Made by a program: the position numbers and the translations under genes
Shown: positions 1 to 8,288 of the stretch, piece after piece
Position numbering within the stretch: position 1 is the first letter of the stretch
How the letters are laid out: every line of letters begins with the position of its first letter
The notes under the pieces: generated by a model
What the model was told of the DNA's origin: nothing
What the model saw: only the letters and a program-made list of their open reading frames with translations
The model's database searches: none
Assembly (NCBI GenBank): GCA_947564305.1
Contig: CANOBT010000038.1
Coordinates: forward strand, 1-39,981
Source: an uncultured Lachnospiraceae bacterium
Lineage (GTDB): Bacteria; Bacillota_A; Clostridia; Lachnospirales; Lachnospiraceae
Direction: 5' to 3'
Length of the DNA stretch: 39,981 nucleotides

Positions 1-577
1 GAAGTTTATGAAGCAAATATGGAGCTGCAGCAAAAGGGAATGGTAATTTACACAGGCTTATATGATGCTCGGTGACAAAGAGAAAGCAGATGACTATGCT
101 CAAATCAGTATGTATGACAATGTAATGAATCTGCTGGCAAATGCAGCATGTTATCTTTTGATACACACCGGGAACTTATCTGTGTGTGAGGAAACCATTG
201 ACCGTATTGAGCGTGTAGCAGAAATTTATAAGATTGCCGGACTCAATCCTAATAACCTGTCATCTTTTGAATATCAGGCAGCAATCTGCTATCTGGCACA
301 TGGTGAAAAGAAAAAAGCGCTGGAACATGTTGAGAAGTATGTTGTATGTTTATCCAATCTGTTTTCCACAGCAGATCTGCACCTGCATGGGGATGCCTAT
401 TTTAACAGAGTTGAGGATTGGTTTGACAATAAGTTTGATAACGGGACAAATGCTCCTCGCAGCCGGAAAGTTGTTTTAGAAGATGCAAAAAAAACTTTAG
501 ATGTTCCGCCGTTTACCGCCTTAGACGGAGAGCCCTCATTTGAAAAAGCAAAAAACAGATTAAAGGAGCTGAAATAA
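1..577 (+). pseudogene. Helical-repeat (XRE/TPR-regulator-like) protein, C-terminal part, probably frameshifted
   Basis: From 62 to 577 an open frame of 171 residues reads as alpha-helical repeat sequence (for example ANAACYLLIHTGN and EYQAAICYLAHGEKKKALEH), like the C-terminal TPR half of Firmicutes XRE-type regulators. The window edge removes the N-terminus. Bases 1-72 in the other frame also read like protein (EVYEANMELQQKGM, then IYTGLYDA) and end at a TGA at 73-75, just where the downstream frame continues with MLGDKEKADDY. This suggests an indel near 60-72 that split one gene, although the ATG at 62 or 65 could be a genuine internal start. The stop overlaps the start of the next small gene (TAATG). 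Family assignment is weak and no function is assigned. Confidence 0.45.
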
Positions 578-753
578 TGAATATGATTACTGAAATATTA
601 CCGTTTCTGATTCCGCTTATCCTTGTGGAATTTTCGCTTTTAGGATATACGCTGCGGTACATTCTTACGCATAAGAATTACAAACGCGGCAATCGGACAC
701 TGTGGCTGGTTATTTCTATTGTCGGAATGAACTTTATCTATTCTTCTTTTTAA
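577..753 (+). CDS. Small PLDc_N-like membrane protein, probably truncated
   Basis: A 58-residue protein overlaps the previous stop by one base (TAATG), with AAGGAG about eight bases upstream. It has one hydrophobic helix at residues 5-25, a basic stretch HKNYKRGNRTLW, then a second hydrophobic run. This is the layout of the short PLDc_N proteins that accompany ABC transporter genes in Firmicutes. Family members normally finish with an NFIGPILYFLFG-like segment. Here the frame stops after NFIYSSF, while a neighbouring frame continues ILLFNKRTI before its own stop, as if a few bases were deleted near 739. Together with the damaged gene before it, this looks like the remnant of a decayed regulator/transporter cassette. 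The family call is from memory of its size and motif. Confidence 0.5.
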   Translation: MNMITEILPFLIPLILVEFSLLGYTLRYILTHKNYKRGNRTLWLVISIVGMNFIYSSF

Positions 754-819
754 TAAAAGAACGATATAAAAACTTCCAAAACCGCTGTCCGCCAACCAAC
801 AAATTTTTTCATATTCTTA

Positions 820-853
820 TTCCAAAGTCCCTGTATTTAGTGTAAAATATAAT
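820..853 (+). promoter_or_regulatory. Candidate promoter of the alpha-glucosidase gene
   Basis: TTCCAA at 820-825 and TAAAAT at 843-848 are separated by 17 bases. TTTAGTG directly precedes the -10, and a second TATAAT-like hexamer lies at 848-853. Nothing else of note is seen between 754 and 922. The next gene has AGGAGG at 912-917, six bases before its ATG. Confidence 0.4.
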
Positions 854-922
854 AAAAAATACGGGAATTGCCCGCATTTCAAATCTGCAAAACAGATTGC
901 TTGCAAAAAATAGGAGGTTTTT

Positions 923-2575
923 ATGACAAGAGAAAAAGATTGGATCAAGGACCTGGTCATTTACCAGATTTATCCCCGAAGTTTCTGTGATTCCAACGGA
1001 GACGGCATTGGAGATCTGCCCGGTATTTTACAGAAACTGGATTATCTGGAAGAGTTAGGAATCAACGCCCTGTGGCTTTCTCCGGTGTACCGCTCACCGA
1101 ATGACGACAACGGCTATGATATTTCCGGCTATCAGGAGATTATGGAAGAATTCGGGACTATGGAGGATTGGGACCGTCTGCGGGACGCCTGCAAAGAAAA
1201 AGGCATCCGCATGATTATGGATTTGGTGGTCAATCATTCCTCCGACGAACATCCCTGGTTCATGGAGTCGCGGTCCTCCCGCGAAAATCCAAAAAGCGAT
1301 TATTACATCTGGCGCGATCCGGTAGACGGTCATGAGCCAAACAACTGGGCTTCTGCTTTCGGCGGCAGCGCCTGGGAATATGTGCCTGAGCGCGGCCAAT
1401 ACTATTTCCATTACTTTTCCAAGAAACAGCCGGATTTAAACTGGGCCTGCACGGAGCTTCGGGATGAAATCATAGGCATGATGAACTGGTGGGTAGATAA
1501 AGGCGTGGATGGCTTCCGGGTGGACGCAATCAGCTACTTAGACAAGCCGCAGGATTTCCCGGATTCCGCCCTGCCGCCCCAGCCGGATGGATTTTCTTTC
1601 CCGGACTGTCTCGTTGGCCGCCCCGGCACCCATAACTATATCCGGGAAATGAACAGAAAAGTCTATGCTCCCCGGAATGTACTGACGGTAGGAGAGGTAT
1701 CAGCTCCCACTGTAGAAGAGCTTGGCAACTATGTGAAGACTGACAGGGAAGAATTTGATATGGCGATTCCTTTCGTGCTTCCCAAGACAGAAATTGATAC
1801 CTGGTCACCGGAAAAACTCAGATACGATATTGAAGAAAGTTACCAGGCTATGAAGGAAGACGGCTGGTGGGCCAGATTCTTCAGCAACCATGACAAGCCC
1901 CGGCAGGTGTCCCTCTACGGTGATGACGAACAATATTGGGAGGTATCCGCTAAATTTCTGGCAATGTTCCTCCACAGCATGCCCGGTACGCCCTTTGTAT
2001 ATCAGGGTGAGGAAATCGGCATGACCAATGTGAAATTGCCATCCATAGAGGAATATGACGATCCCAGTACCCGCAATCAATATCAGCAGTACCTGCTTTC
2101 CGGCATAAACCCAGAAAAGGCTCTGGCTATGGCACAGTTAGAAAGCCGTGACAATGCCCGCACTCCGATGCAGTGGGACGGTTCTGAGAACGGCGGCTTT
2201 ACTTCCGGCACGCCCTGGCTGAAAACAAATCCCAACACCAAGGAAATCAACGTGGAAGCCCAAAGGCAGGACCCACACTCCATCTATCAGTGTTATCGAA
2301 ACCTGATTGCCCTGCGCAGGAAATCATCCGCACTGTCACGTGGAAACTTGACTTTCCTGGAAACCGGATGCAAAGAACTGTTTGCTTTGACCAGAAGCAC
2401 AGCAGAGGAAACGCTGATTGCATTCCACAACTTCTCCCGGCAGGAACATGAAATTCCAGCTCACCTGCTGGATGGTGTGGGTGAAGTCCTGCTTTCCTCC
2501 TATGACCGCGAGGGCGGCTACCGTGGTCCGGTGCTTCGGCCTTATGAATCGGTGATTTTTCGAGTGCAGAAGTAA
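923..2575 (+). CDS. GH13 alpha-glucosidase (oligo-1,6-glucosidase family)
   Basis: This 550-residue cytoplasmic glycoside hydrolase has the usual family length and no signal peptide. The catalytic TIM barrel shows family 13 motifs in order: DLVVNH (residues 100-105), GFRVD with nucleophile Asp201, GE with acid/base Glu258, and SNHD with Asp324 as the transition-state Asp. The N-terminal YQIYPRSF and GDGIGDL are typical of the GH13_31 group, which hydrolyses short alpha-glucosides from the non-reducing end. The residue after the nucleophile is Ala202. In this group Val at that site goes with alpha-1,6 (isomaltose) preference and Ala or Thr with alpha-1,4 activity, so a maltase-like specificity is inferred. 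A strong AGGAGG precedes the ATG. The gene is monocistronic, with its own terminator. Substrate is uncertain. Confidence 0.92.
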   Translation: MTREKDWIKDLVIYQIYPRSFCDSNGDGIGDLPGILQKLDYLEELGINALWLSPVYRSPNDDNGYDISGYQEIMEEFGTMEDWDRLRDACKEKGIRMIMDLVVNHSSDEHPWFMESRSSRENPKSDYYIWRDPVDGHEPNNWASAFGGSAWEYVPERGQYYFHYFSKKQPDLNWACTELRDEIIGMMNWWVDKGVDGFRVDAISYLDKPQDFPDSALPPQPDGFSFPDCLVGRPGTHNYIREMNRKVYAPRNVLTVGEVSAPTVEELGNYVKTDREEFDMAIPFVLPKTEIDTWSPEKLRYDIEESYQAMKEDGWWARFFSNHDKPRQVSLYGDDEQYWEVSAKFLAMFLHSMPGTPFVYQGEEIGMTNVKLPSIEEYDDPSTRNQYQQYLLSGINPEKALAMAQLESRDNARTPMQWDGSENGGFTSGTPWLKTNPNTKEINVEAQRQDPHSIYQCYRNLIALRRKSSALSRGNLTFLETGCKELFALTRSTAEETLIAFHNFSRQEHEIPAHLLDGVGEVLLSSYDREGGYRGPVLRPYESVIFRVQK

Positions 2576-2607
2576 GCGGTGAATGTAAAACTATTTAGAT
2601 CAGGCTG

Positions 2608-2650
2608 AAAAGGCGGCGCCTGTGGCTATGACAGACGCCGCCTTTTGCGG
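2608..2650 (+). terminator. Rho-independent terminator after the alpha-glucosidase
   Basis: The arms AAAAGGCGGCG (2608-2618) and CGCCGCCTTTT (2636-2646) pair perfectly, and the inner bases continue the stem (CCTGT with ACAGA). The right arm ends in a T tract. The core GGCGCCTG/CAGACGCC is nearly repeated in the terminator at 4711-4740. Confidence 0.8.
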
Positions 2651-2657
2651 CATGTGA

Positions 2658-3467
2658 TTATACTGTTCGCTCTGCTTTCAGTTTTTTTACTTCATCAAGA
2701 GGAAGTCCGACATATTCTGCAATCTTTTCAAGCGTCAACATTCCATCTTCCAACATTCTTTTTGCAACTTCTTTCAAAGATTCATTTCTCATATCTTCCA
2801 TTACTTTGCACATCTCTTGGACTCCTTTCGGATTTTCTTTCAAATACCTTGTTCGGTCTGCCATAAGTTCAAAATTCATATCCGATGCTTGTGTACAATT
2901 AAAATCGTGCATGAGTTTTCCTAAATCGGATTCCCCACGGTATTCGCCATTCACATAAAGGATATGTTCTCCATCATCAAAAGATTTACCCATGGTAAGA
3001 TTGATTCTTTCAATTAAGTAAACCGGCTCACCTTAGCCATAAAAATCTTTTTCTGTGATAAAGATTGTATAGGTATCCGGCAGCTCCCTAAATTCCTGCC
3101 CGGAATGCAGGTTCTCAATATCCATCACGCTGGAATGGTACCTTGCTCTGTGCGGATCTGCTCCTTTATCCTGCCTTTGAATTTCCAAATCATATTTTTT
3201 CCCGGCTGAATCCGTTCCATATGCGTCTAAACAGATGGAGCGTGCGCCAGCCAGTCTTTTCATGTCTTTTTGTGTTTCGCAGCCAGTGATAACTAAATCC
3301 GGCTTGTTTGTGATAATGCGTAACACAAATTGAGCCAACGGAATATTATCTTTAAAAAGACAACGCATGAAATCATCGTCGATAGGTCGTAACCCCCGCA
3401 GGCGTTGTAAATCTTCCTGATGCTGCTGTTCCGTCACTGTCAATTTCCCATCTGCTTTCCTTTTCAT
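2658..3467 (-). pseudogene. Rpn family PD-(D/E)XK nuclease/transposase, interrupted by one in-frame stop
   Basis: Two pieces lie in the same frame: 3467-3036 (144 codons) and 3032-2658, separated only by a TAA at 3033-3035. Read through, the protein is about 270 codons with the expected Rpn order: an N-terminal FMRCLFKDN segment, the nuclease core LDAYGTDSAGKKYDLEIQR with the D...ExQ catalytic pattern, then TYTIFITEKDFYG, stop, GEPVYLIERIN, DGEHILYVNGEYRG and KLMHDFNC. The C-terminus is helical, EEVKKL-like. Intact relatives usually have Lys or a similar residue after the FYG position, so AAA to TAA is a likely cause. The second half has an ATG at 2993 but no obvious ribosome site, so a separate protein is unlikely. 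The family is mobile and promotes RecA-independent recombination in E. coli. Confidence 0.85.
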
Positions 3468-3523
3468 TTTGTATCTTCATACTAACATATATTCGAACGA
3501 TTTTCAATCACCTCTCCACTGTC

Positions 3524-3595
3524 AAGATAGTACTATCTTCCTCTGCAGATGATTATATTTTCAAACTATTTATCTTCCGTAAAATATGCTAGAAT
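3524..3595 (+). promoter_or_regulatory. 16-bp perfect palindrome and extended -10 upstream of the GH172 gene
   Basis: AAGATAGTACTATCTT at 3524-3539 is a perfect palindrome. An extended -10, TGCTAGAAT, lies at 3587-3595; no convincing -35 is seen, which would fit an activator-dependent promoter. The palindrome lies about 50 bases upstream of the -10 and is a candidate operator for the GH172 gene, or less likely for the dead transposase gene facing the other way. Confidence 0.45.
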
Positions 3596-3618
3596 AATTT
3601 CAAAAAGGAGTACAGCCT

Positions 3619-4704
3619 ATGATGAATCCATTACTTGTAAAACGTGGAAAGAGCCGTGCAATCAACGCGGAAAATTTAACAGGAGAGAAGGGGAAGGGCG
3701 GCATGGCCTCCAGCCATCTGGGGAAATCCCGAAAGGGCAGCCCATGCCTGACCGACATCGCCCCAGGGGAAGAAGTGGTCCTTGCGGATATCCAGGGGGC
3801 CGGTGTGATCTCCCACATCTGGATGACCGTAGACTATAAGACATCGGATGCAGAGTGTTTTGTTCTGCGTGACCTGATTTTGAAATTTTTCTGGGATGGA
3901 GAGGCAGAACCTTCGGTAGAAGTTCCTCTAGGTGACTTTTTCTGCTGCGGCTTTAGCAAAGAATGTTTTGTCAATTCCTCCTGCATCGTGGTTGCTCCCA
4001 TGCGCGGGCTGAACAGCTATTTCCAGATGCCCTTTGCCCGGGGCGCTAAGATTGTACTGGTCAACGACCACCCAGAGACCCTCCCTGTATTTTTTTATCA
4101 AATCGATTATATCCTCTATGACGAAATACCTGTGGAGACCGAGTATTTTCATGCCCAATGGAGGCGGCAGCCGATGACAGATAAAGGAAAGGACTATGTG
4201 ATTGCAGACGGAATCCAGGGATGTGGAAGATATGTGGGAACCTATATTGCACTGTCCACTTTAGAGCGGTACTGGTGGGGAGAAGGCGAAGTAAAATTCT
4301 ATATCGACGGGGACCAGGAATATCCTACAATCTGCGGAACCGGAATGGAAGATTATTTCGGCGGTTCCTGGAGCTTTGCCGGATATCCCGACGGAAAAAT
4401 GCAGGAGCAGTGTTACTCTACCCCCTACCTTGGGTATCCTTTCTACTCCCGGCACGACCAGAATCTGACTCATCCTTATCACAATGACGACTGTCCGCCA
4501 ATGCGGGGTTTCTACCGCTGGCATGTATGCGACCCCATCTTTTTTGAGGAAGATTTGAAAGTCACTGTACAGCAGATTGGTGTTTCCCACCGCGGGCTGT
4601 TTGAAAGACAGGATGACCTGTCCAGTGTGGCATACTGGTATCAGAAAGAACCGCATCACACATTCCCGGCAATACCGGGACGTGAAAAACGGCAGCCAAG
4701 ATAA
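3619..4704 (+). CDS. GH172 (DUF2961) glycoside hydrolase
   Basis: This 361-residue protein belongs to the DUF2961 family, now glycoside hydrolase family 172, whose characterised members act on D-fructofuranosides and D-arabinofuranosides. Diagnostic stretches are AGVISHIWMT (about residues 61-70), VPLGDFFCCGF (102-112), NSYFQMPFARGAKI (132-145) and GTGMEDYFGGSWSF (241-254). Glu244 in the last motif is a likely catalytic acid by analogy. There is no signal peptide, so a cytoplasmic enzyme is expected; family members are built from jelly-roll folds and often oligomerise. GGAG lies eight bases before ATG 3619; a second ATG follows directly. The substrate cannot be told from sequence. The neighbouring alpha-glucosidase suggests general oligosaccharide use. 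Confidence 0.88.
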   Translation: MMNPLLVKRGKSRAINAENLTGEKGKGGMASSHLGKSRKGSPCLTDIAPGEEVVLADIQGAGVISHIWMTVDYKTSDAECFVLRDLILKFFWDGEAEPSVEVPLGDFFCCGFSKECFVNSSCIVVAPMRGLNSYFQMPFARGAKIVLVNDHPETLPVFFYQIDYILYDEIPVETEYFHAQWRRQPMTDKGKDYVIADGIQGCGRYVGTYIALSTLERYWWGEGEVKFYIDGDQEYPTICGTGMEDYFGGSWSFAGYPDGKMQEQCYSTPYLGYPFYSRHDQNLTHPYHNDDCPPMRGFYRWHVCDPIFFEEDLKVTVQQIGVSHRGLFERQDDLSSVAYWYQKEPHHTFPAIPGREKRQPR

Positions 4705-4710
4705 GACAAA

Positions 4711-4748
4711 AACGGCGTCTGCTTGTATGGCAGGCGCCGTCTATATTT
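4711..4748. terminator. Bidirectional terminator between convergent genes
   Basis: ACGGCGTCTG (4712-4721) pairs with CAGGCGCCGT (4731-4740) with one G-U pair. T tracts follow on the plus strand (TATATTTTTT) and on the minus strand (TTTTTG). It serves the GH172 gene and the ABC permease gene, which converge here. Confidence 0.75.
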
Positions 4749-4791
4749 TTTATTGCATTCTTCTCTTTCGCATTTCCAGCCTTATTCCCAC

Positions 4792-7311
4792 CTAATACCT
4801 CAACCTCTCCACCACACTTCTCTCACAAATCTTCCGGTAGAACACAAGCGGCACCATCAAAGCCACCGCCAACAGAACCGGCAGACACGCCGCCACAGGC
4901 AGGAAGGTAAAGTGATATGTAAATGCCCACTGATTCTCCACAATCTCACTCTGGCAGAGAAGCCAGCTTAACAGATTTCCCGCCGTAGCTGTCAAAAGCA
5001 CCGCACTTCCAATGTACGCCGCACTCTCCCAGAGCAGCATTTTCTTCATCTGGCGGCCTCCCATTCCAACAGCGCTCAGCATAGCAAGCTCCTTCTGTCT
5101 TGTAAGGATTCCCGTGACCACAATATTCACGAAATTCAAAATCCCGATTGCCCCAAGAATCAGACTCAGGATTCCGCCAATCAGGGAATAGGTCTGCTTC
5201 GACTGCTGAAATTCTGCTTTCAGCGTTTCAAAGGACACATAAACCTTGTCAGACTCCTCCGCCAGTTGTGCGGTAATCCGCTCCGCCTCTTCCCTACGGG
5301 ATTTTTCTACATCATAGACCACGCTGAGAGGTTGTTTTTCCCCATAAAGCTCCATGAATTCCTGCTCCGGCAATATCACGTTAATCCCGAAATTAATATC
5401 TTGACGTGTGGTCATAGAAAGGGGAAGCCTCCCAATGGCCATCACCGTGTATTCCTTCTTCTGGCCGTCCTTTCCTTTCAATATGATAGAATCACCTGTC
5501 TCATAGAACCGTCCGGGATATCCAAAACGAGCGGCGGAATCCTCGCACACCACATAGTTCCCCTGTGCCCATTTCTCAGCATCAAATGTCCCTTCCTGAT
5601 ATTCTGCATGTTCTACCAGTCCTCCGGTAGCCGCATAGACCTGAACCCACTCTTCCTCCCCATGGTTTTCAAAAAATCCAGGTGCATCCCCCTTCGCTGT
5701 TTCTTCTTCTATCCATTTTAGCGCATCTTCAGAAAGCTGTACCATATTCTCCTCGGCATAGACCTTCTCAAATCTCTTCAGTCCCGGGAGGTGCCTGACT
5801 GTCTCCTCGAATTCGGCGTCGATTCCTTCCAGATTCTTGTTACCTATCCCTGCCACTGATGCAATCGTCCAGTCTGTCACCTCAAAATCACCGTTGGTCT
5901 GAGACTCCACATACCGTTCCAGGTCAAACCCTCTGAGGATGGTAAAGGTGGTATTCAAAAGGGTCAGACTCAAAGACAAGGACACAATGACCAGGAATGC
6001 CTTTTTCCCGTCGCGGCGTAAATTTCTGACTCCCAGAGTCAGAGGCGCATCCTTTTGCATGGAGACCATTTTTTTCACACGTGTTTTTCTATGCTTACGC
6101 CTGCTCACGTTCCCTCCATTATAATGAACGGCCTCAATCGGTGAGACACTCGCCGCTGCCCGTCCGGGAGAGCGAAAGCTGATATATACCGTCAGCAGAC
6201 TGAACACAGCCGCCCCAAAAAGTACCAACGGAGATACGTGATAATCTCCAAATCCTCTGATTCCGTCGAGTTCACCTGTCACCGCCGGCAGCAGCGTCTT
6301 CCCCACAGCATATCCCGCCAGAAGCCCCAGTGGAATCCCGATACACGATAATCTCATTGCCTGTCTGAAAACAATCTTCTTAAGCTGTTTGCCGGAAGCC
6401 CCGATTGTTTTCAATAATCCATAAAACTGAATATCCTGAGTCACTGAAATATAAAATACATTGTAAATAATCAGATATCCGGAAACAAGTATGGCTGCCA
6501 GAAAAATCACACCGGCCAGCAGCACACCGGGGTCCATCTGAAAATTTGTATATACCGGATTGGTCCCGCCCCGCGTATCTCCCGGCAGTCCGGAGCGCTC
6601 CAGAAGGTCATCCAGTTTCCCTTCCAGATTCCAGGTATTCGAAAAATCAATTTCTGCCATCACACACCCCTCATAAGGCGTATCCTCTGTAAATGATGTC
6701 ATCAGAGTCGGGGCTGTTTCCTCACTATAAGCCTTTGACACCCATATTTCCTGCGCCGGTGCAAGAGGGTCCCCCTCCCAGACACCACATATGGTAAAGG
6801 TATCCTCATGTAGACATCCATTGACCTCTATGGGAAATACAATCTCGCTCCCCAGTTCATCCGAAATCCCCATTGCCTCCAGGACAATGTCAGAAACCGC
6901 TATCTCCATCTTTTCCCGCGGCATACTTCCTTTCGTCGGATAAGAGCGAAATGACTGTGCCACATAGTCCTCGCCATACCGGACTTCCGTATTGATTTTC
7001 TGCAGGCTTTCATCCGCCCCGGTTCCCGTGACAATGGAATACCCGATTTTTTTATAACCGCCGGCCTCTTTCACCCTTTCATATTCCGGCATTGACAGAA
7101 ACTTGATAGATGCCTGGTTCACACCGCCCTGCTTACGCATCAGAGACTGCTGTGCCTGCTCCAGAACACCGCCGCCGAGTGTAAATAATGCAGAAAACAG
7201 AATTGTAGTCAGAATAATCGCGCCAATCGCAATACCGTTTCGCTGCCTGCTCTTCTTCATCTGCCGCCCTGCAAGCAATCTAAGAGCTTCTTTATTTCTC
7301 ACCTGGAACAT
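4792..7311 (-). CDS. FtsX-type ABC transporter permease (MacB/Bce-like)
   Basis: The chosen start at 7311 gives 839 residues (MFQVRNKEALRLL). AGGGGG precedes it, and it overlaps the end of the ATPase gene by 20 bases. The protein has an N-terminal membrane helix (GIAIGAIILTTILFSALF), a large extracytoplasmic domain, a first group of FtsX helices (GVLLAGVIFLAAILVSGYLI onward), a cytoplasmic linker rich in Arg/Lys, another helix, a second extracytoplasmic domain and a final FtsX group (LIGGILSLILGAIGILNFV to the C-terminus). The double MacB_PCD/FtsX plan fits mechanotransmission transporters that export or counter antimicrobial peptides, lipids or envelope stress. Coupling to a two-component system argues for a cell-envelope stress role. 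No substrate is assigned. Confidence 0.88.
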   Translation of the reverse strand: MFQVRNKEALRLLAGRQMKKSRQRNGIAIGAIILTTILFSALFTLGGGVLEQAQQSLMRKQGGVNQASIKFLSMPEYERVKEAGGYKKIGYSIVTGTGADESLQKINTEVRYGEDYVAQSFRSYPTKGSMPREKMEIAVSDIVLEAMGISDELGSEIVFPIEVNGCLHEDTFTICGVWEGDPLAPAQEIWVSKAYSEETAPTLMTSFTEDTPYEGCVMAEIDFSNTWNLEGKLDDLLERSGLPGDTRGGTNPVYTNFQMDPGVLLAGVIFLAAILVSGYLIIYNVFYISVTQDIQFYGLLKTIGASGKQLKKIVFRQAMRLSCIGIPLGLLAGYAVGKTLLPAVTGELDGIRGFGDYHVSPLVLFGAAVFSLLTVYISFRSPGRAAASVSPIEAVHYNGGNVSRRKHRKTRVKKMVSMQKDAPLTLGVRNLRRDGKKAFLVIVSLSLSLTLLNTTFTILRGFDLERYVESQTNGDFEVTDWTIASVAGIGNKNLEGIDAEFEETVRHLPGLKRFEKVYAEENMVQLSEDALKWIEEETAKGDAPGFFENHGEEEWVQVYAATGGLVEHAEYQEGTFDAEKWAQGNYVVCEDSAARFGYPGRFYETGDSIILKGKDGQKKEYTVMAIGRLPLSMTTRQDINFGINVILPEQEFMELYGEKQPLSVVYDVEKSRREEAERITAQLAEESDKVYVSFETLKAEFQQSKQTYSLIGGILSLILGAIGILNFVNIVVTGILTRQKELAMLSAVGMGGRQMKKMLLWESAAYIGSAVLLTATAGNLLSWLLCQSEIVENQWAFTYHFTFLPVAACLPVLLAVALMVPLVFYRKICERSVVERLRY

Positions 7312-8068
7312 CTGCCGGCACCCCCTTTCTGAAATCATCAGAACCAGAGCCGACGCGGTCTGCCCCTTTATGTCTTTTTTCCGAAAATCCCCTGCTTCCG
7401 GTCTGAATCCGACCATCCTCGATTCGGATAATCCGGTCTGCCATCTGTGCAATGTCCGGATTATGGGTAATCATCACCATGGTCTGCTGAAACCGCTGGT
7501 TACTTGCCTTTAGAAACGCCATCACATCCTGGCTGGTCCTGCTGTCCAGATTCCCGGTGGGCTCATCCGCAAGCAAAATTGAGGGCTTGCTGGCAAGAGC
7601 CCTTGCAATCGCCACTCTCTGCTGCTGTCCCCCGGAAAGCTGATTCGGCAGATTTTCAAGCTTTTCCTCGATTTTTAAAAGTCCCGCAATCTCCCCGAAA
7701 TAATCCTCGTCAATCTTTCCTCCGTCCAACAGAATCGGAAGCACAATATTTTCACGTACATTCAGAGTCTGCACCAGATTATACTGTTGGAAAACGAACC
7801 CGATACTGCGCCTGCGAAATACCGCCAGTTCCTCATCATTCATACGAGATAATTCTTTATCTCCTACCCTCACGCTTCCCTCGGTTGGACTGTCCAGCCC
7901 TCCCAGCATATGAAGCAGTGTAGATTTCCCCGAACCGGATGTACCTACGATCGCTGCAAATTCCCCATAATAGATTTCCAGATCAATCCCATCCAACGCC
8001 TTTGTTACATTTTCTCCTGCGCTATAATACTTTTTCAGACCTTTAGCCTGCAGAACAATTGATTTCAT
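7292..8068 (-). CDS. ABC transporter ATP-binding protein (MacB/LolD/BceA type)
   Basis: Start 8068 (MKSIVLQAKGLKKYY) is preferred because AGGAGG lies eight bases upstream; longer starts lack a ribosome site. The 258-residue ATPase has Walker A GTSGSGKST (residues 42-50), Q-loop FVFQQYN (Gln94), signature LSGGQQQR (144-151), Walker B ILLADEP (164-170) and the H-loop MITH. The sequence class with TGNLDSRTS is the LolD/MacB/BceA subfamily that pairs with FtsX permeases, and the permease gene follows with a 20-base overlap. The C-terminus carries an unusual polar tail of about 30 residues after the last conserved strand. This tail is encoded where the next ribosome site had to be fitted in. Confidence 0.93.
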   Translation of the reverse strand: MKSIVLQAKGLKKYYSAGENVTKALDGIDLEIYYGEFAAIVGTSGSGKSTLLHMLGGLDSPTEGSVRVGDKELSRMNDEELAVFRRRSIGFVFQQYNLVQTLNVRENIVLPILLDGGKIDEDYFGEIAGLLKIEEKLENLPNQLSGGQQQRVAIARALASKPSILLADEPTGNLDSRTSQDVMAFLKASNQRFQQTMVMITHNPDIAQMADRIIRIEDGRIQTGSRGFSEKRHKGADRVGSGSDDFRKGVPADVPGEK

Positions 8069-8161
8069 GGTCTTGCCCTCCTCTTGCTCTTGATGACATT
8101 TATTAAGCGTAAGTGCGCTGATGCGCACGTAGGTCATCAAACCTTCGCTTTGGTGACAGTT

Positions 8162-8214
8162 ATTATAGCAGCGAAAAGTTACAATCCCCTCACAGAAATC
8201 TCACAATGTTGTGA
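8162..8214 (-). promoter_or_regulatory. Response-regulator operator and promoter for the ABC transporter genes
   Basis: On the minus strand a perfect inverted repeat TCACA-N4-TGTGA (8201-8214) lies about 33 bases upstream of TATAAT (8162-8167). No good -35 hexamer is present, as at activated promoters. The pattern TNACA-N4-TGTNA is the type bound by BceR-like regulators. The operator call is inference; the repeat and -10 are directly visible. The rest of 8069-8288 shows no gene. Confidence 0.55.
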
Positions 8215-8288
8215 CAATTTATAACCACTTGCAGCGCAGGTGATTGCCTGCTTGCCCGCATCTTTTTTCATACGCTCCTTTACATTAC

